From positions 4,570-14,275 of the forward strand of contig DCTI01000097.1 of NCBI GenBank assembly GCA_002329525.1: a DNA stretch of 9,706 nucleotides. Direction: 5' to 3'. The position numbers and the translations under genes were made by a program. Positions 1 to 7,354 of this stretch are shown here, in pieces. The notes below the pieces were generated by a model. That model ran no database searches. It saw nothing but the letters and a program-made list of their open reading frames with translations, and was not told the origin of the DNA. Source of the DNA: Negativicutes bacterium UBA1444. GTDB taxonomy: Bacteria; Bacillota; Negativicutes; UBA1444. Each line of letters opens with the position of its first letter. Position 1 is the first letter of the stretch.

Positions 1-1329
1 AGCGATATGCTTGGCGGCTTCCTGTGATTGTTCGGCAAGCTTGCGAACTTCTTCGGCGACGACGGCGAAACCACGTCCCTGTTCACCTGCGCGGGCTGCC
101 TCGATGGCCGCGTTTAACGCCAGAAGATTGGTTTGGCTGGCTAGCCCCGAGATCACGCCGACAATTTGGCCGATTTCTTTGGAACGATTACCCAGCCCGG
201 TGACCATGTCCGCCGAATTGAGCACTGTTTTTTCAATATCGGTCATCTTACTGATTGCCACATCGACCGCTTTTTCGCCATCGCGCGCCGCGACGGCCGT
301 TTTTTCGGACATTGCAGCAACATTGCTGCTGGAGGCGGCGATCTGCTCAGCGCCAGCCGACAACTCCTCTACAACCGCCATGGCGTCGGTGACGGATTGC
401 AATTGCCTGTCGGCGCCTTGGGCAACCCCGCTGATACTATCGGCAACCTGGGTGGAGGCTTTGGCCATTTGGTCTGCGCTGGCCGTCAACTCTTCGGAAG
501 AAGCGGCTACCTGTTCCGAAGCCTGCGATACATGTTTTACCAACGTGTGCAGGTTATCCACCATTTGGTTGAAGGCTTGAGCCAGTTTACCCACTTCATC
601 CCGACGATTCATCTCAATCTTTTTTACCGACAGATCGCCGGCGGCGACCAACTCCACATCCTTGAGCATGATTCCAAGCGGCGCGGCAATCATCCGGGCG
701 ATTACAAAGCCGATGCACAGTGCAATCAAAATGGCGGCAACCGTTGCCCATAGGATGATTCTGCCAGCCAATACGGCATCCTCGATTCCTTCTTTGTTTT
801 CTTTCGCCGACACTTCCGCAATATGGTCCGCTAGGTTTTTCAGGGACGAGTTCAAGTCGTTTAAGGGTTTTAGGCTGTTTTGGTCATAATAGAGAAAAGC
901 CGCCTCTTTATTGCCGGTCGTCAATAATTCGACAGTGCGGCTTCGTACCTGACGGACCAGGTTCAGTGACTCACGGGCCACGGCATAGTTTTCTTTTTCG
1001 AAAGCGTCCAGACGGGTTTTCTCATAGTTTCCCAGCAATTGATTGATGATTTCGGTGTTCTCGCCGATCTCCCGGCTGATGACGGTTTCTTGCTGTTTGG
1101 TGGTCAAAGGGTGGAGCAGCAGGAGCATGTCCGCTTCGGTCGACCGGGCATAGGTGCGGGCTGCGTTCAGCGATTTTACGGACAGCAGGTTGTTTTTATA
1201 CATATCGTCCATCAAAATACTGATTTTTGCGCTGAAATGATACCCCGCATAGCCCACGATTCCCAAGAAAATGGCGGTGACCGAAATTAAAATCATAATT
1301 TTGGTTGCGGTATTAAGATTTTTTAACAT
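1..1329 (-). CDS. Methyl-accepting chemotaxis protein, C-terminus cut by window edge
   Basis: Transmembrane chemoreceptor that passes ligand signals to the CheA/CheW array. 443 codons are visible; the stop lies beyond position 1. A first membrane segment (residues about 10-32) is followed by an extracytoplasmic region of about 155 residues, predicted helical and of four-helix-bundle MCP size, then a second membrane segment (about 190-212), a HAMP domain (about 213-266) and a long coiled-coil signalling domain. The conserved hairpin tip is present near residues 403-425 (core [20 protein letters not shown]), which makes the family assignment secure. The missing part is the descending arm of the coiled coil. 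The ATG at 1329-1327 follows a strong GGGAGGG ribosome binding site 6-7 nt upstream. It lies 35 bp after the HD-GYP gene on the same strand with no terminator visible between them, so the two are probably co-transcribed. The ligand cannot be read from the sequence. Confidence 0.96.
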   Translation of the reverse strand, partial: MLKNLNTATKIMILISVTAIFLGIVGYAGYHFSAKISILMDDMYKNNLLSVKSLNAARTYARSTEADMLLLLHPLTTKQQETVISREIGENTEIINQLLGNYEKTRLDAFEKENYAVARESLNLVRQVRSRTVELLTTGNKEAAFLYYDQNSLKPLNDLNSSLKNLADHIAEVSAKENKEGIEDAVLAGRIILWATVAAILIALCIGFVIARMIAAPLGIMLKDVELVAAGDLSVKKIEMNRRDEVGKLAQAFNQMVDNLHTLVKHVSQASEQVAASSEELTASADQMAKASTQVADSISGVAQGADRQLQSVTDAMAVVEELSAGAEQIAASSSNVAAMSEKTAVAARDGEKAVDVAISKMTDIEKTVLNSADMVTGLGNRSKEIGQIVGVISGLASQTNLLALNAAIEAARAGEQGRGFAVVAEEVRKLAEQSQEAAKHIA

Positions 1330-1364
1330 ATATATCCCTCCCAAAATGTGTTGGCACGATTCAG

Positions 1365-2822
1365 TTACATGGCGGCTGTCAGCTGGTCAAGCTGTTGCTT
1401 GAGTTGTTTGTTTTCATCCAGGAGCGCCTCCTTTATGATCTGTCGGCTATGTAGCGAATCCAGATCGGCTTGGGCTTTTTGCAACAGCTTCATCACTTCA
1501 GGAATTTCGACCGGTTTTAGAAAAAAGCCGTAGGCACCGGCATTAATGGCTTCGATGACGGTAATCATATCACCGTAGCCGGTATTGAGGACCACCCGGG
1601 CATTGATGTCGATGTCGCGGATTTTTTTTAACAGGGTCAATCCGTCCAATTGCGGCATTCGGACATCGGTGATCACTAAATCCGGCCAGATGACGTTGTA
1701 TTGGTTGAGAGCCTGCGCGGGCGAGCAAAATATCCGGCATTGATGGCCTGCGGGGGCAATTGCATCCGCCAGTGCGTTTGCACATTCTTCCTCATCATCG
1801 ACGATAAGGATTTTTAAGCTTCGTTCTCCCGTGTATTCGATTACCTGAATAAAATGTTCGGTGTCGTGTTGCAGGTCCAAGACCAAGGGCTTGTCAGACT
1901 GGCTTTCGGGTTTTACCAAAACCCGCGGCCGGGTTGGAAATTGTTTGTCACAGGAAACGACTTTTCCCAACTCGCCGGTATTTAGATGAATCAGGCAATT
2001 CGGCGGATATAAGGTAACCGCGCCTAATAGATGGCTGACAATATTCGCCGAGAAGTCTCTATCACGCAATTTTATAATGATCTCCAGAGCATGATAGGGC
2101 GGAATCGCCGGGCGATAGGAACGGGCCGAGGTGAGGGCGTCGAATACATCGGCGATCCCGACTATCTGGGCATAGGGATGGATTTGCTCACCTTGGAGCC
2201 CCAACGGATAGCCTTGCCCGTTCCAGCGTTCATGGTGTTGCTGAACAATTCTTGTTACTTCCGCCGGAAGATCAACCTCTTGGAGCTTGAAAAAACCATT
2301 GATGGGATGCGTTTTGATCAGGGCATACTCTTCCGGGAGCAGCCGGCCGGATTTTTTGAGCAAGTCTGTGGGAATAGTCAGCTTACCAATGTCGTGCAAC
2401 AGGGCACCCAAAACGATCTGTTCCAGCGCCGAATCCGGCAAACTGAAATATTTGCCGATCAAATAGCTGAGGCGTCCCACGTTGAGCGAATGTCGAAATG
2501 TATACGGATCATGCCGCTGCAAGACCAGCAAATCGATGCCTTCGTGACGCTCAAGCGAGTGGAGTGCTTCTTCGACCGCCAGTTCCGCCGCTAAATAGTC
2601 CGCGCTCGCAAACAGCCGGGTATTTCGATAGACATCGGTTTGTACGGATAAATCGGCGCACAATCGAAATAGTGAGTGGGATCGCAGCAGCCCGGCAATA
2701 GATGGGGAGAGAGGTTCCCCTTTCGTGACAGCCACTCGGCCGTCCCGGGTGAAGAGATCGTAGTCGGCGGTTGCGCCGGGAGTAATGTTCGAACTGCCAT
2801 AGGAAATGAATGAGTATTTCAT
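1365..2822 (-). CDS. HD-GYP phosphodiesterase with C-terminal receiver domain
   Basis: Predicted soluble cyclic-di-GMP phosphodiesterase under phosphorylation control (485 aa). An N-terminal region (1-100) leads into an HD-GYP domain (about 105-290) with every signature residue: H111, H143-D144 in LLHDIGK, H172, H196-H197 in [11 protein letters not shown], and D225 in the DVFDALTS motif. A receiver domain (about 336-450) has the acidic pair D342/D343, phospho-acceptor D386, T414 and K436, so it should be phosphorylatable. The last 35 residues form a charged helix (ENKQLKQQL) with no output domain after it. Family members such as RpfG carry the receiver at the N-terminus, so this order is reversed. 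I chose the ATG at 2822, with AAGGA 5 nt upstream. An in-frame ATG at 2840 would add six residues, but its GGGAG site would sit at the extreme 5' end of a transcript from the sigma-54 promoter at 2864-2881. The stop is TAA at 1367-1365. It is the first gene of a likely operon with the chemoreceptor gene. Confidence 0.95.
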   Translation of the reverse strand: MKYSFISYGSSNITPGATADYDLFTRDGRVAVTKGEPLSPSIAGLLRSHSLFRLCADLSVQTDVYRNTRLFASADYLAAELAVEEALHSLERHEGIDLLVLQRHDPYTFRHSLNVGRLSYLIGKYFSLPDSALEQIVLGALLHDIGKLTIPTDLLKKSGRLLPEEYALIKTHPINGFFKLQEVDLPAEVTRIVQQHHERWNGQGYPLGLQGEQIHPYAQIVGIADVFDALTSARSYRPAIPPYHALEIIIKLRDRDFSANIVSHLLGAVTLYPPNCLIHLNTGELGKVVSCDKQFPTRPRVLVKPESQSDKPLVLDLQHDTEHFIQVIEYTGERSLKILIVDDEEECANALADAIAPAGHQCRIFCSPAQALNQYNVIWPDLVITDVRMPQLDGLTLLKKIRDIDINARVVLNTGYGDMITVIEAINAGAYGFFLKPVEIPEVMKLLQKAQADLDSLHSRQIIKEALLDENKQLKQQLDQLTAAM

Positions 2823-2863
2823 AGACGTCCTTTCCCTCATAGTTTGATATTCTCCCGATTAAA

Positions 2864-2881
2864 TAGCAAAAAGCATGCCAA
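2864..2881 (-). promoter_or_regulatory. Sigma-54 (-24/-12) promoter for the HD-GYP/chemoreceptor operon
   Basis: Read on the minus strand, the sequence is TTGGCATGCTTTTTGCTA. It has the invariant GG (2879-2878) and GC (2867-2866) separated by exactly 10 nt, and it matches the RpoN consensus TGGCAYR-N4-TTGCW at essentially every position. The predicted transcript start, about 12 nt after the GC, falls near 2854, which leaves a short leader before the ATG at 2822. A sigma-54-dependent activator is encoded immediately upstream, which strongly supports function. The -24 element lies in the loop and right arm of the hairpin at 2871-2895. Confidence 0.8.
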
Positions 2882-2895
2882 CTACAGGCATGCTT
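2871..2895 (-). terminator. Hairpin terminator after the NtrC-type regulator gene
   Basis: A perfect 9-bp inverted repeat, AAGCATGCC and GGCATGCTT, encloses a 7-nt loop. On the minus strand it is followed by a T-rich stretch (TTTGCTATTT, which with the stem end gives a run of five T). It sits 73 bp after the regulator's stop codon, where a terminator for the kinase/regulator operon is expected. The run of T is short and termination may be partial. The distal arm is shared with the sigma-54 promoter. Confidence 0.6.
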
Positions 2896-2949
2896 GATTT
2901 ATCAGGGATTGTGCGGATCGATAAAGGCTGGACAGGGGGCGGGGCGTCG

Positions 2950-2968
2950 GAATTTATGCTTGAAATTC
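2950..2968. promoter_or_regulatory. Inverted repeat upstream of the sigma-54 promoter, possible activator site
   Basis: GAATTT and AAATTC form perfect 6-bp arms around a 7-nt spacer. The site ends on the stop codon of the regulator gene and lies about 85 bp upstream of the -12 element of the sigma-54 promoter, a usual distance for binding by NtrC-type activators. AT-rich short palindromes arise easily by chance, so this is only a candidate. Confidence 0.25.
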
Positions 2969-4437
2969 TACAGTTGTCGATGTTTCTTCATGCGTTCGAT
3001 CAGAGTGTATAGAGTTTGGCGGGATATGCCAAGATACATGGCGGCTTCCGTTTTATTTCCGTTCATTTTCTCGAGGGTTTTGGCAACGATCGCTTCGCTA
3101 TAGGTTTCCAGGGAAAACGGTTGATCTGGGAGCTCAAAACCGGTCGGGTCAATCACCGCAGCCGCAGGAGAGGAATGATGAGCGCCAATCTTTACCGATT
3201 GCTCATAGGCGGTAATGTGACGTTCCGTTAACTCTTGCCCGTCAAACATTAGCACCGTCCATTCCATCAGATTTTTCAGTTCCCGTACATTGCCGGGCCA
3301 AGGCTGACGCAGCAAGTTATCGGCAGCACCGGGAGAAATTTTTAGAAAGCGTTTCTTTTTTTTTCGGGCAAAACGCAGCAAATAATGCTCGGCCAAGGGG
3401 AGAATGTCTTCCGGTCGTTCCCGAAGCGGTAGTAATCTGATATGGCCGACGTGCAGCCGATAGTAGAGATCTTCGCGAAACTTGCCTTCCGCTACCTGTT
3501 GCAGAAGATCCGAATTCGAAGCGCAGATAATGCGGGCATCCATGGGGATTTTTCGAAGTCCGCCGATCCGGTAAAATTCTCTGCGTTCCAATACCCTGAG
3601 AAACTTGGCCTGAACCTCCAGCGGCATTTCCGTAAATTCGTCCAAAAACAGAGAGCCGCCGGCCGCCAGGTCCAGCTTTCCTTTGGACCCTTTCGATACT
3701 GCGCCGGTGTAGGAACCTCCCTCGTAGCCAAACAACTCGGCTTCAAACAAATGGGAGGGGATTGCCGCGCAGTTGATGTCCACGAATGGCGAAGGATCGG
3801 CGTTATCACCATCATGGATCATCCTGGCGATGATTTCCTTGCCTGTGCCGGTTTCCCCGTAAATGACAACTGGCACGGTAGGGTCCTGGTGGTAGATTTG
3901 CGCTTGTCGCAACGCCTGCTTCATGTTTTCCGAACGAAAAATCACATTGTTTCGATCGGCGGAACGGCTTACCATTGCTTGCAGGCGGGCAAGCTCCTGA
4001 CGGGCTTCTTCCGTTGCCGAAGCGACCTCCGTCTGAAAATTTTCCGTTAAACGGCGGTTTTCGTGCAGCAAGGCCTGATGCTCGGCAATTCTATCGGTCA
4101 GGGAGGCAAGTTCCGTCATACTGACCGGCTTGACGACATAGTCGTAGGCTCCAGCGCGCAACGCTTCCACGGCCGAGTTCATATCGCCGTAGCCAGTGAG
4201 CAGTACCACATCGCTGTTTTTTCCTTCGGGCAGCTTCTTTATGGCTCGGGTAAGCGCAATCCCGTTCATTTCCGGCATGCGCAGATCAGACAGTACCATG
4301 GGAAACGGGCTTTGCTGATAGGCTTTCAATCCGGCGGCCCCGTCCGCGCATTCCTGCACCGAGTGCCCAAGTTCGCGCAGACAGGATCCGATGGATTCAC
4401 GTACGAACGGGTCGTCATCAACCAATAGAATTTGCAT
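2968..4437 (-). CDS. NtrC-family sigma-54-dependent response regulator
   Basis: DNA-binding enhancer-binding protein of 489 aa that activates RpoN promoters when phosphorylated. The N-terminal receiver (1-118) has acidic residues D7/D8, phospho-acceptor D51, T81 and K103. A coiled-coil linker (about 118-160) joins it to an AAA+ domain (about 165-400) with Walker A GETGTGKE (194-201), Walker B GSLFLDEF (261-268), the sigma-54 contact loop GSYTGA (241-246, a variant of GAFTGA) and sensor II WPGNVREL (380-387). The C-terminus is a Fis-type helix-turn-helix (about 460-485, NKTEAAMYLGISRQTL). Length and domain order are those of DctD/AtoC/ZraR proteins. The ATG at 4437 is preceded by AAGGAG with a 7-nt gap and begins directly with the receiver fold (MQILLVDDD); an upstream in-frame start at 4473 is less likely. 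The gene overlaps the end of the kinase gene by 20 bp, which points to translational coupling and a cognate pair. Its likely target is the sigma-54 promoter just downstream. Confidence 0.96.
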   Translation of the reverse strand: MQILLVDDDPFVRESIGSCLRELGHSVQECADGAAGLKAYQQSPFPMVLSDLRMPEMNGIALTRAIKKLPEGKNSDVVLLTGYGDMNSAVEALRAGAYDYVVKPVSMTELASLTDRIAEHQALLHENRRLTENFQTEVASATEEARQELARLQAMVSRSADRNNVIFRSENMKQALRQAQIYHQDPTVPVVIYGETGTGKEIIARMIHDGDNADPSPFVDINCAAIPSHLFEAELFGYEGGSYTGAVSKGSKGKLDLAAGGSLFLDEFTEMPLEVQAKFLRVLERREFYRIGGLRKIPMDARIICASNSDLLQQVAEGKFREDLYYRLHVGHIRLLPLRERPEDILPLAEHYLLRFARKKKKRFLKISPGAADNLLRQPWPGNVRELKNLMEWTVLMFDGQELTERHITAYEQSVKIGAHHSSPAAAVIDPTGFELPDQPFSLETYSEAIVAKTLEKMNGNKTEAAMYLGISRQTLYTLIERMKKHRQL

Positions 4438-6514
4438 GACTGTTCTCCTTGTTGTTTGCGGCGGGAATGGCATTCATTTTGGGAAAACGAAATTCAACCA
4501 TCACTCCTTTGTCGGAGTTGGCAATTTCGACGTTGCCGCCGGCGAGTTGCGTGATATTGCGGACAATGTGAAGGCCTAGCCCCATTCCTTCCGTACGGGC
4601 TTTGGTGGTAAAAAAGGGTTCGAAGGCTTTGGCCGCGACGGCTGTGTCGAGCGGCGGGCCGTTGTTTTCAATTTTTAGAATCAGATGGTTTTTCACGGTC
4701 AGGGTGGAGATCCATATGGTGCGATCCGGATTGGCGGTTGAGTCCAACGCCTGCAAAGCGTTATGGAGCACATTGATGACAGCCTCGTCCAGACGGGACA
4801 GGTTGCCGCCGGGTACCGGCAAATCGCTTTGAAGGTTGAGATGGACATTGATGGCATGGTCCTTAAGGCGGGCCTGCATAAGATCAAGCGCGGACAGAAC
4901 CGCCTGGTTGACGGTTGGCGAATTGGTGGCGCCTTGCTCCGGGGGCCGTACAAAATCACGCAAGTGCTGAACAATGCGGCTGATACGCTGGAATGCGTCG
5001 GCGGCGCGGTGAACATTGTCCAACTGATTTTTTTGGGAGAGTTCCTTCCCTTGCGACTGCCAGTATAACACGCTTTCCACCGCCAATTTTCCGGCTTGCA
5101 GCGGCTGGCTGATTTCGTGGGCTACACTGGCGACCATGATCCCCAGGGAGGAAATCCTTTCGATGCTGGCGGCCTTGACCAGCAAATCCTGCTTTTCACG
5201 CTCGATCCGGCGTTGTTCCGTCACATTGCGGCACACCGCAACCACGCCATCCACCATACCCAACGAGTCCCGACGGATGCTGGCGTTGACCGAAAACTCC
5301 TGGGGCTGGCCCTGTCTGTCATGAATTGAGACGGGAAAGTCGCTGACATGTCCTTGTAAAGTAACCGCTTGGCGCAATTCTGTCCTTAAGTCCGCATCCT
5401 GCCAAAATGCTGCAATTGGTTTCCCGATTAATTCGCTGGGCTTTTGGTAGCCAAAAGTTTGCGCCACTGCTTCGTTGACCATGAGTATTTTTCCGGATAA
5501 GTCGGTCTGTATGACTCCATCTTGGATATCGTGCAACAAGGTTCGATAACGCCCGCTTATTTCTTCGGCTGCTGTTTCGGCGTGAACACGATTTCGAATG
5601 GTTCGGATCAGGTATCCGGTGAAGAGGAGGATGCTGAGAGAAAAAAGACCCCCCAATAGAACAAAAGCGTGTTTTCGTTCGTAATATTCTTTCAAAGCGG
5701 CGGGCTCACTGATTTCTGTGCTGATGATGAGCGGATAGCCAGGAATAAGCCGAAAGGCGCGATAATTAGGGTGCCCTTGCGTGTCTCGGGTGATCAGTTC
5801 GCCGACCTGATTATGTTGGACGGCGGATAGCAAGGGATCGTGGTCATGGGATTCGCCCGGCAGCATTGTCGGGAAATTAACTGACGCGCGGACGATTCCA
5901 TCAAGACCCAATATGACGATGCCATCGCGCGGCTGCTGGTCGGAACCGGATGGGATAGCGAAAAAGTTTTCCAATGAAACGGCTACGGAAGCGATACCGG
6001 CAAAATCTCCCTCGCGGTCGTTTAACCGCATACTGAGATATAAATGATACTGATCCGGCAACAAGCCAAGATGAGGTTTGTCTATATGCAGGAGAGCGCT
6101 ATTCTGCTGCCTTTGTGATTGAAATCTCTCTTCACTGGCGATATTGACCTTCATGCCCGGGTGCCCAAACAAGGCAAGGTTTCCTTGCCGGTCGGCAATG
6201 CCGATTTGTTTGACCGCAAAGCGGCTTAATAACCGTTCGGTGAGGCTCAGGGTCGCTGATGAGAGTTTGCCGTTGGATTCAACATTTTGTTTAACCAGCA
6301 TCAGATAATCATCGATTTCTTTTAGCACGGATTGCGTCTGATATTCGAGAATTTGTGCGCGATTGGAGTTGGACTGCCTGGCCGCGGCCATTGTAATTTG
6401 CTTTTCGTGGACCAGAAAGGCAAAGCCGAATATCCAGATGACGGCTATCAACCCCAGACTGAATGAACAGATGAACACTTCGTTTTTTGTATGCAAAGAA
6501 AATGTTTTACCCAT
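4418..6514 (-). CDS. Cache-PAS sensor histidine kinase (DctB-like)
   Basis: Inner-membrane sensor kinase of 698 aa, the probable partner of the overlapping NtrC-type regulator. Order of parts: membrane segment (about 12-35), extracytoplasmic Cache-like sensor (about 40-280), second membrane segment (about 283-304), PAS domain (about 320-435), HisKA dimerisation helix pair with phospho-acceptor H466 in the H-box HEISQPL, then an HATPase_c domain with N-box INVLHNALQAL (580-590), F-box FEPFFTTK (631-638) and G2-box GMGLGL (643-648). The H-box resembles HEINQPL of DctB-type kinases, which fits pairing with a sigma-54 activator. The G1 box reads ENNGPP instead of the usual DNGPG, so the adenine-contact Asp is replaced by Asn. 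Cache sensors of this type bind small molecules such as organic or amino acids; the ligand here is unknown. The ATG at 6514 was preferred to an in-frame TTG at 6526; neither has a clear ribosome binding site. Confidence 0.95.
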   Translation of the reverse strand: MGKTFSLHTKNEVFICSFSLGLIAVIWIFGFAFLVHEKQITMAAARQSNSNRAQILEYQTQSVLKEIDDYLMLVKQNVESNGKLSSATLSLTERLLSRFAVKQIGIADRQGNLALFGHPGMKVNIASEERFQSQRQQNSALLHIDKPHLGLLPDQYHLYLSMRLNDREGDFAGIASVAVSLENFFAIPSGSDQQPRDGIVILGLDGIVRASVNFPTMLPGESHDHDPLLSAVQHNQVGELITRDTQGHPNYRAFRLIPGYPLIISTEISEPAALKEYYERKHAFVLLGGLFSLSILLFTGYLIRTIRNRVHAETAAEEISGRYRTLLHDIQDGVIQTDLSGKILMVNEAVAQTFGYQKPSELIGKPIAAFWQDADLRTELRQAVTLQGHVSDFPVSIHDRQGQPQEFSVNASIRRDSLGMVDGVVAVCRNVTEQRRIEREKQDLLVKAASIERISSLGIMVASVAHEISQPLQAGKLAVESVLYWQSQGKELSQKNQLDNVHRAADAFQRISRIVQHLRDFVRPPEQGATNSPTVNQAVLSALDLMQARLKDHAINVHLNLQSDLPVPGGNLSRLDEAVINVLHNALQALDSTANPDRTIWISTLTVKNHLILKIENNGPPLDTAVAAKAFEPFFTTKARTEGMGLGLHIVRNITQLAGGNVEIANSDKGVMVEFRFPKMNAIPAANNKENSHANSIG

Positions 6515-6561
6515 AAAAATAAACAATTCAACGATATTTAAAAAAATCCTGTCTATAAGTC

Positions 6562-6577
6562 ATTTCTCTTGAGAAAT
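6562..6577. repeat. 16-bp palindrome between divergent genes, operator candidate
   Basis: ATTTCTC-TT-GAGAAAT is a perfect 7-bp inverted repeat with a 2-nt centre, 48 bp upstream of the kinase start and 107 bp upstream of the yjbQ-type gene. Its size and symmetry suit a dimeric regulator. Together with the two shorter inverted repeats that follow, it is the main structure of the 170-bp divergent intergenic region. I found no convincing promoter there on either strand. Confidence 0.4.
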
Positions 6578-6584
6578 TAGCTTG

Positions 6585-6617
6585 GGCAATGTCCTTTGCC
6601 TGGCAGGAAAAGCCTGC
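6585..6617. repeat. Two adjacent short inverted repeats in the divergent intergenic region
   Basis: GGCAA-(6 nt)-TTGCC at 6585-6600 is followed by GCAGG-AAAAG-CCTGC at 6603-6617. Neither is followed by a run of T on its own strand, so terminators are unlikely. Sequence resembling -24/-12 elements is present here (GG and GC on both strands of the first repeat), but the spacing is 11 nt instead of 10. The function is unknown; binding sites for a regulator of the kinase operon or yjbQ are possible. Confidence 0.3.
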
Positions 6618-6684
6618 TAAAAAGCCAATAGTATTAAGTACATAATGATCAAAAATCCTATGGATCAGCTTAAGGAGGACTGTC

Positions 6685-7083
6685 ATGGAGCAATTTATGC
6701 TGCAGACACCGCCCGAAGGGTTTATCGATATCACCCGGAAGGTGGCGGAAATCGTCCATCGCAGCCAAGTCCGACAGGGCATATGCCAAGTCTTTGTGCC
6801 GCACACGACCGCCGGCGTGACGATCAATGAAAACGCCGACCCCGATGTGGTGCACGATCTGCTCGCGGCGCTGAATACAATGGCGCCGGCGCTACGATAC
6901 CGGCATGGCGAAGGAAATTCGCCGGCGCATCTGAAAAGCTTGCTGACTGGCTCGTCGGTGATGGTGCCGGTTGAAGACGGCGCCCTGCGTCTGGGCACGT
7001 GGCAGGGGATTTATTTCTGCGAATACGACGGGCCGCGCCAGCGGCGGGTGCAGGTGCAAATTTTGGGCGAGGCCAAGGAGTAG
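6685..7083 (+). CDS. UPF0047/YjbQ family protein
   Basis: Small single-domain cytoplasmic protein (132 aa), full length for the family. The family hallmarks are present: FVPHTTAGVTINENADPDV near residues 37-55, HGEGNSPAHLK around 73-83, and LGTWQGIYFCEYDGPR in the C-terminal part. Conserved histidines in the HTTAG and HGEGNS motifs are thought to form a metal/phosphate site. E. coli YjbQ has weak thiamine-phosphate synthase activity, and database names often reflect that, but the physiological role is unsettled. The ATG is preceded by a near-perfect ribosome binding site TAAGGAGG with a 6-nt gap. It is transcribed away from the kinase gene and followed by a stem-loop and a separate promoter, so it is probably a single-gene unit. 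No link with the signalling locus or the sulfur genes is visible beyond position. Confidence 0.93.
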   Translation: MEQFMLQTPPEGFIDITRKVAEIVHRSQVRQGICQVFVPHTTAGVTINENADPDVVHDLLAALNTMAPALRYRHGEGNSPAHLKSLLTGSSVMVPVEDGALRLGTWQGIYFCEYDGPRQRRVQVQILGEAKE

Positions 7084-7097
7084 AAATGGCAAAAGAG

Positions 7098-7127
7098 GGT
7101 GATTTGGCGCATCAGTGCCAAATCACC
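7098..7127. terminator. Stem-loop after the yjbQ-type gene
   Basis: GGTGATTTGGC and GCCAAATCACC form a perfect 11-bp stem around an 8-nt loop, 14 bp after the stop codon. On the plus strand no run of T follows (AACCCTTATG), so a classical intrinsic terminator is doubtful. On the minus strand CTCTTTTGCC follows, which is more terminator-like, but no minus-strand gene is seen upstream. It may stabilise the 3' end of the yjbQ mRNA or act as a weak terminator. Confidence 0.45.
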
Positions 7128-7177
7128 AACCCTTATGGCAGCTGTCTTGGGTCCGAAAAAATTTTAAAGCGTGGCTA

Positions 7178-7207
7178 TTGACAAGCTCTATATCCGAGAA
7201 CTATAAT
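7178..7207 (+). promoter_or_regulatory. Sigma-A promoter of the SAM-riboswitch operon
   Basis: TTGACA (7178-7183) and TATAAT (7202-7207) match both consensus hexamers exactly, with an 18-nt spacer. Transcription would start near 7214, about 20 nt before the riboswitch aptamer. The spacer contains TATATCCGAG, which recurs in the cysK promoter. Confidence 0.85.
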
Positions 7208-7214
7208 CGGGATA
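7191..7214. promoter_or_regulatory. Operator-like inverted repeat over the -10 region
   Basis: TATCCGA (7191-7197) and TCGGGATA (7207-7214) are inverted arms with one extra base in the second. They flank the -10 hexamer, so a bound protein would block RNA polymerase. The paired CC and GG half-sites recall Rrf2-family operators such as those of the cysteine regulator CymR, but I cannot confirm the regulator. A related repeat sits at the cysK promoter. Confidence 0.4.
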
Positions 7215-7234
7215 ATATAAATTTCATATCGCTT

Positions 7235-7336
7235 CTCTTATCGAGAGTGGTCGAGGGACTGGCCCGATGACACCCGGCAACCGGCAGCAATGCAGTGGTG
7301 CCAATTCCAGCAGGAGCAATCCTGAAAGATGAGGGG
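7235..7336 (+). ncRNA. SAM-I (S-box) riboswitch aptamer
   Basis: S-adenosylmethionine-sensing leader RNA. Its conserved core is easily recognised: CTTATCGAGAGTGG, GAGGGACTGGCCCGATGA, CCGGCAACC, the GGTGCCAATTCC segment, and the closing GAAAGATGAG. Helix P1 pairs CTCTTATC (7235-7242) with GATGAGG (7328-7334). With SAM bound, P1 is kept and the downstream terminator forms. Without SAM, GGGGAAGAGG (7333-7342) can pair with CCTC..TTCC in the 5' arm of the terminator and allow read-through. It controls the DUF2292 gene and metQ, placing both under methionine/SAM supply. Confidence 0.96.
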
Positions 7337-7354
7337 AAGAGGAAAGCTTGATTT

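Noticed and set aside
11..580. 189-codon open frame on the plus strand inside the chemoreceptor region
   Set aside because: The opposite strand encodes an unmistakable MCP signalling domain continuous to the window edge; this frame is its Ala/Ser-rich shadow.
1351..1370. TTGGCACG on the plus strand resembling a sigma-54 -24 element
   Set aside because: No GC occurs at the -12 position, and no plus-strand gene lies downstream.
3442..4050. 202-codon plus-strand open frame opposite the NtrC-type regulator
   Set aside because: It lies entirely within the conserved AAA+ and linker coding sequence of the other strand and has no recognisable motif of its own.
6585..6600. Possible sigma-54 promoter (GG...GC) in the divergent intergenic region, on either strand
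   Set aside because: The GG and GC dinucleotides are 11 nt apart instead of 10, and RpoN promoters tolerate such changes poorly. The likeness comes from the inverted repeat.
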